Shown here in pieces: positions 59,716 through 64,000 of a stretch of 64,000 nucleotides of DNA (positions are counted from its first letter, which is position 1; each line of letters begins with the position of its first letter). The position numbers were made by a program, and so were the translations under genes. The notes beneath the pieces were generated by a model. The model was given only the letters and a program-made list of their open reading frames with translations. It was not told the DNA's origin and searched no databases. The stretch lies in contig RBZT01000809.1 of the NCBI GenBank assembly GCA_003693705.1, positions 1-64,000 on the forward strand, written 5' to 3'. This stretch comes from Polymyxa betae. Taxonomy: Eukaryota; Endomyxa; Phytomyxea; Plasmodiophorida; Plasmodiophoridae.

Positions 59716-61570
59716 TCAGACGTCTAACAATACGCTCGGTTTCATACTGACATTAAGCATATTGTTGTTGCCGGCAATCCTATTTCTAACGGCAGAAAAG
59801 AAGCTTCGTTTGAAAGGGACTTTTACTTCAATATCTGAAGTATCCGGCATCGCATTAAGGCAATCAATACATCGCGATTTCTTGTGATCAACGAGTTCGT
59901 TTTCCCCCAAAGTTGACACAACCAAATCGTGACATGCTGTGGCATATTACTAACCAGTTGCATCATTGAATGTAAGCAATACGTACCGGAATAGCCACCT
60001 TGGCATGAAGATACGTATTTGAACCCTTTTTTGATGAATTCGATTTGCAGGTGATTGAATTGCTGCCTGGACCGCGTGTCATGAGAATCAAGAAGAAAGA
60101 CGAAATGCGATCCCGTCATTGATGAAAGGATCTCAATTCTCTTCTGCAGTTGCTCAGGCTCCAGATACTGACAAAAATCATTATCTACATCATGAGAGAA
60201 ACTGAGCATGTTACGAGAGAGGGATCCAAATGGTACGTAAAAGGAAGATGCCCCGAACTGTAATGATGCTGAGGCCTGCAGTCAATGACGAAAAACTTCA
60301 GCGGTTGAGTTTTTGGACTTAGTGGGTTCGATTGAAAGCTTTTCGATTTAGAGGGTGGGGGATAACAATAAGCGATTATTTCCTGGGGAGAAATGCAGAG
60401 GCATTCAAGAGACAGGATGCGTTCATACAGAGACGACTGTACAGCATTCAAACCAATTGAATTCAAGAGCAAAGAAAATTACATCAACGGTGATATTTTT
60501 CGAAACCACTGTTTTGAAGAACGTAATAAAAGATGCAGGAGTCTGTAAGGAAAATTAGAGAGCATAAACAGATGGTGAGTGATGAATACATTAGACAATA
60601 AATTGTTGGCAAAAGAGAACAGTTGATCGACAAGCCCCACGGATTCAATGTTCAACTGAGTTAATCGCTCTGGGAGAACAACAGGGCTTTGTTTCCGGAG
60701 AGAATCAGAATTGGATATCAGCAGTGCGACGGCAAAAAAGTAAAGAATTAAGGGCTCCTCGTGAAATCTGGAATGGTGTTATTACGTAGTAAAATAACGC
60801 AGAGACTTTACATTAGGTGATCCCAAATCCTTAACAACGGCGGAAACGCCACACGATTGGCAAAAATCGTCATGAACCAAGGGGATGCATAAAGCTCTGG
60901 AGTCATGTCGTTCTCATCAAGGCAATTAGCTAACTGGGAAAATTATGTTTAGCAAGAACCTCAGCAACTAAACAATCCTCACCTCAGGGCAATGATACCT
61001 GACTAAAATTAGCGTATGTCAGAGCATAAACATTTTCATTACATTAGCAACGCTCTAAATACACGAAAGATGCACTGTAGCCCTCCAAACTGGTCATCGG
61101 TAAAGGTATTTGAGCAGAACCGTCGGACGAACGCAGATAAGCATAGATAAGCGTCCTTCGTTCTTGCAACACCGAAAACGTACACGAATGGAGCAGCGAT
61201 ATAATTGATTCCCTTTGGAATATAAGTGCAGCTAAATGATTTTTGTAGGAGAACGTACCTGTTTATAGTTAATTAAATGTCTTTTACAGAAAACTGTTAG
61301 TATAGTTTCAAGAGCATCACGAACGCCTTCGTCATCCCGGAAGAACTCAACATCGGGTCGCGTCCTTTGAATATCCATTCGAATGACACGTTGATTGAAT
61401 AGATCGAACTGACAATCCTTCAAATCTATCTGCAAATCCTCGTTTGCAGCTGTCAGCTTTCCCTCTAGAAGGACTGCCCACATAGCGGCTCGATTCGAAT
61501 CATTGATGGAGTTTACAGTGCAATACTTTCGTATCTTCGATAAATCTGGATTGAGTTTGGCAAGCTCCAT
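59716..61570 (-). CDS. TBC1D23: TBC1 domain family member 23
   Basis: Golgi-side adaptor that captures endosome vesicles carrying WASH/FAM21. The N-terminal TBC domain includes MELAKLNPDLSKIRKYCTVN, SNRAAMWAVLLEGKL and DALETILTVFCKRHLINYKQ (as FYCKSRNIKY in human); more TBC exons lie between 61230 and 60480. A rhodanese-like domain follows: LKFFVIDCRPQHHYSSGHLP then FTYHLDPSL, SHFVFLLDSHDTRSRQQFNH, IEFIKKGFKYVSSCQGGYSG. Human TBC1D23 has the same VVDCRP..QY..GHL...HLD and YVSIA.GG. The lysine-rich KVPFKRSFFSAVRNRI matches its NKM..ALK..SVNVREK linker. The start is uncertain: the open frame continues upstream, so either ATG 61570 or a fusion to the next entry. The C-terminal PH-like domain of the human protein is not evident and may be lost. 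Confidence 0.82.
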
Positions 61571-62257
61571 ATCTAAATCAAATCCTCCATAGCCATTCGA
61601 CAGATTTTTCTTTCTAAAAACAATTACACCACACATTTTCAATGCAGAATTAGCGTACGACTCTGAAAGGCGAAGATTATTAGAAGATCTGGAAAAGATG
61701 GCAGGCTTCGGAATATCATCGTTTAACGAACGAGCCCGTTGAACCGGGTCTTTAAATTTCCCAGCAAGATCTGCTTGCTGAACGACATTAACCAGTCTAA
61801 TCCAGGAATTATGACGAATGTTGAAAACAACTCCATTCTGTGTGGTTTCCACAGCGCTCTCCATCAACAATTCGCGATATCTAGCTTTTTTCAATGGGCG
61901 TTCTCAAAGCGTGAAATGTCAAGTACCCAGGAATGTGCTGCCGAGCAGCAACACGCTGCTCGATCTGCTCAAACGTGAACGTACGTCGATAATCATCATC
62001 GTTTGGCATTATAGCTGCTATACAGTACCCATCAGTACGATGAATGAAAGAGGATTCGAAGAAAATCGCAGAGCCGCAGGGGTAACTCTGAACGAGGCGC
62101 AGCCCCATCTCATACACAATAAAAATATCGCGGGCTGCTTCCTTTCTACGTTCCTGACCCTTTGCTCTCGATACCGATTGCTCAACTGGCGATTATCGGT
62201 AGTCAACTTGGTGATCTTATTCTGCCTGTTTGCGTTTTGATGATAAATCGGATCCAT
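61571..62257 (-). CDS. Unassigned exons upstream of (or fused to) TBC1D23
   Basis: ATG 62257 begins MDPIYHQNANRQNKITKLTT. A GT donor in ...REQR and an AAGCAG acceptor lead to RDIFIVYEMGLRLVQSYPCG, FFESSFIHRTDGYCIAAIMP and NDDDYRRTFTFEQIEQRVAA. A second splice (GG|A at a GCTAG acceptor) leads to GYRELLMESAVETTQNGVVF and NSWIRLVNVVQQADLAGKFK, and the same open frame then flows into the TBC domain. I do not recognise the ~190 residues. Either this is a separate gene whose last exon overlaps, or TBC1D23 has a novel N-terminus. No stop codon separates them in the genomic frame. Confidence 0.45.
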
Positions 62258-62829
62258 ATTAAATTGTTATTTTATGAAATTGTTAGATCCAAGTAGTGCT
62301 CGATCTTATATCGTTACAAGCAAATTTGTTTTAAAATATATTGACAGGTTGGCGCGTTTATTTATCTAGCCTGTTTGATCATCAGTCGTCTGATGGATCC
62401 ATGGATGTGATAGTCAAGTTCCCCGCCAGTCATCCTGATCTCTTTCAGACCCTTGCCTTCGCTCAGAAGACCTTGATTTGGCGACAACAGCGCCGCTCAG
62501 CGGACTGGGTTCCATCCAGTTCCCATCACAAAAAGATGGGCGCGCTAACTCCTGCAAGGACCATGAGAATCTGAAGGCTTCGACGTCTCTTTAGTACGAT
62601 TGTGAACGACGACATACAGGCAACATCTGAGGGTTGCTGCTTCTATAGGGACTACACTACAGCACAGGACAAGCGTTACCCGTATGGATCGTGTGATAAC
62701 CGCCATCAGGATTACCAAGCAGTTACAGAGTGACTGTAACTCGATAAGGTAGCTATGAGGCAGCAAGGACAGTTCTGTCTGGGCCCAGGAGGATTCGTCT
62801 TCGTTCACCATACTCCATAATCGCACCAT
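62258..62829. other. Intergenic region between divergent genes
   Basis: About 570 bp. A plus-strand frame starting near 62401 (MDVIVKFPASHPDLFQTLAF) is short and could be a first exon of the next gene; I could not confirm a splice. Confidence 0.35.
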
Positions 62830-64000
62830 ATGAGCGCCTCCGTCGTCCAGAATATAAAACTGGAAAACGCTGGTTTTAGACGGCACCAGAGCCGTGCTGC
62901 AAATGCAAAGATACGGTTGAATCGAAATCTGGAGATATTGGACGGCATCGCCGTATGTGGAGGACACGTCAATGAACAAATTGCCCAAACAAAACAATGT
63001 ATTGCGTCGATCGAGTCACTAGAAGACACTGATCTGACGAAGATGTCTCCCGAGGAGCTCATAATTTTTCAAGAGAAAATCGAGTCTACGTTCGATCAAG
63101 CCTTCAATCAGTTTGCATTTCTGCATGATTGGCACGAAAGATTATTGAGCGAGGAGCTTGACAAGCGTTTAGGCCCTGTATTGAACGAATATGCTACTTC
63201 GAAAGCACTATTCGAGCAACTTGGCCGTATACAATCGGCCCGTGCTATGCTGCTGAACAAAGCACTGGAAGAATCTCAGCTACCGGTCAAACCGGATGAG
63301 GTTTGGCAAGTTTTCTTTAATTCGAAAATGAATTCGGTCACCGTTGAAGAACTGGAAGAGACTCTTCGGATTCGGGTCCGAGATGCGCTTCGTCCAGAGC
63401 TTGACTTGAAGACAGCTCTTGCGAATTTGGAGGAGCTTTCGTTGCGCACACGTTCCTGCATTCAAACCGAAACGGCTCAGCTTCATGAAGAGATGAGGAA
63501 CAGTGAAGCGTTAAGGTTGAAGCTGGAATCCATAATGTCAACGTTCGTCACCAACACGTGGCCTATGGAAAAAAATGCATCTTTCCAATCAAATCCCGGT
63601 TCTGCTTTTAAACCAACTTCCGAAGGATTGTCAGCTTTTCACGACAGCCGCGGAGCGAAACGTCCTCGTGTCGCTTCTGAAGCATCATCAGATGAAGATG
63701 TACAGGATCGGTTAAACACGACGCAAACATCCATCCAGTCGGTTCCATTCGAAGGCGAACGCAACGACAGCCCGATAATTGTGCCTCATATGCAATATGC
63801 TCCGATCCAAGAGACACCTATTATATATCGAGGTGACTACTATGTGTCAGCACCAGTCACTAAAGACTTCACAACGATTACAAATCTTGAGTCAAACGCT
63901 CGTGTTCACATCACATCTTGTTCCTGCATCTTTGAAGAGGGCGGCAATAATATATCTTTCCAGTGGATGTATTTCGTGTACAGGTCGCCATACTATCGGG
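62830..64000 (+). CDS. Uncharacterised helical/coiled-coil protein, partial (runs off window)
   Basis: From ATG 62830 (MSASVVQNIKLENAGFRRHQ) the frame is open for 390 codons to the window edge. It is mostly charged helix: LNRNLEILDGIAVCGGHVNE, SPEELIIFQEKIESTFDQAF, EELEETLRIRVRDALRPELD, EMRNSEALRLKLESIMSTFV. Around residue 265-310 it becomes disordered with a nuclear-localisation-like GAKRPRVASEASSDEDV patch, then a strand-rich segment (YRGDYYVSAPVTKDFTTITN; HITSCSCIFEEGGNNISFQW). There is no signal peptide or membrane span. It may be a nuclear or centrosomal structural protein. No family recognised; an intron may begin within the last 100 bases. Confidence 0.6.
   Translation, partial: MSASVVQNIKLENAGFRRHQSRAANAKIRLNRNLEILDGIAVCGGHVNEQIAQTKQCIASIESLEDTDLTKMSPEELIIFQEKIESTFDQAFNQFAFLHDWHERLLSEELDKRLGPVLNEYATSKALFEQLGRIQSARAMLLNKALEESQLPVKPDEVWQVFFNSKMNSVTVEELEETLRIRVRDALRPELDLKTALANLEELSLRTRSCIQTETAQLHEEMRNSEALRLKLESIMSTFVTNTWPMEKNASFQSNPGSAFKPTSEGLSAFHDSRGAKRPRVASEASSDEDVQDRLNTTQTSIQSVPFEGERNDSPIIVPHMQYAPIQETPIIYRGDYYVSAPVTKDFTTITNLESNARVHITSCSCIFEEGGNNISFQWMYFVYRSPYYR

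Overview
This is nuclear DNA of an animal (or a close relative) with a very compact genome. About 30 recognisable eukaryotic genes lie on both strands, roughly one per 2 kb, and most are split by GT-AG introns of about 43-200 bp. The gene set includes the kinetochore scaffold KNL1, SAGA subunit TADA1, MCM-like MCMDC2, RHEB, PA2G4, TM9SF, TXNDC9, ZFAND1 and TBC1D23, which points to a metazoan. Sequence alone does not let me name the phylum. Several tails converge within 33-65 bp and one gene pair starts 69 bp apart, so intergenic space is under strong pressure.

Left edge, 1-5.3 kb: mobile and foreign DNA. The first ~300 bp are extremely AT-rich. On the minus strand they encode the N-terminal part of a NUMOD4/HNH endonuclease of the kind found in phages and giant DNA viruses. 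This abuts the 3' end of a Ty3/Gypsy pol gene (integrase), followed by a short intact-looking PIF/Harbinger-type DDE transposase. 2.9-5.3 kb has no gene I can name.

5.3-24.5 kb: WDHD1/AND-1 (replication), an F-box/RCC1-like protein, mitochondrial isoleucyl-tRNA synthetase, ribosomal protein uS5/RPS2, AP endonuclease APEX1 head-to-head with RNase P/MRP subunit POP5, a RHEB-like GTPase whose reading frame continues into a four-helix membrane domain, a TM9SF nonaspanin, and a coiled-coil protein.

25-41 kb: a triplicated class-3 lipase in which only the third copy keeps the catalytic serine, then TXNDC9, the mitochondrial citrate carrier SLC25A1, two unassigned minus-strand genes, PA2G4/EBP1, MCMDC2, TADA1 and a long helical protein with a basic tail. 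41-43.6 kb is gene-poor and holds short direct repeats.

43.6-64 kb: a small heat-shock protein, GPN2 GTPase, the Qb-SNARE VTI1, class III PI 3-kinase VPS34, a membrane protein, ZFAND1, a VCPKMT/METTL21-type methyltransferase, KNL1, riboflavin kinase, an Mpv17/PMP22-family protein, an unassigned gene, TBC1D23, an unassigned upstream exon set, and a 390-codon coiled-coil frame running off the right edge. The genes are mostly housekeeping and show no operon-like common pathway. The unusual items are the viral-type endonuclease fragment, the RHEB-tetraspan fusion and the pseudo-enzyme lipase triplication. Exon boundaries were read by eye from splice signals and frame continuity; where I give exact junctions I checked the phase.
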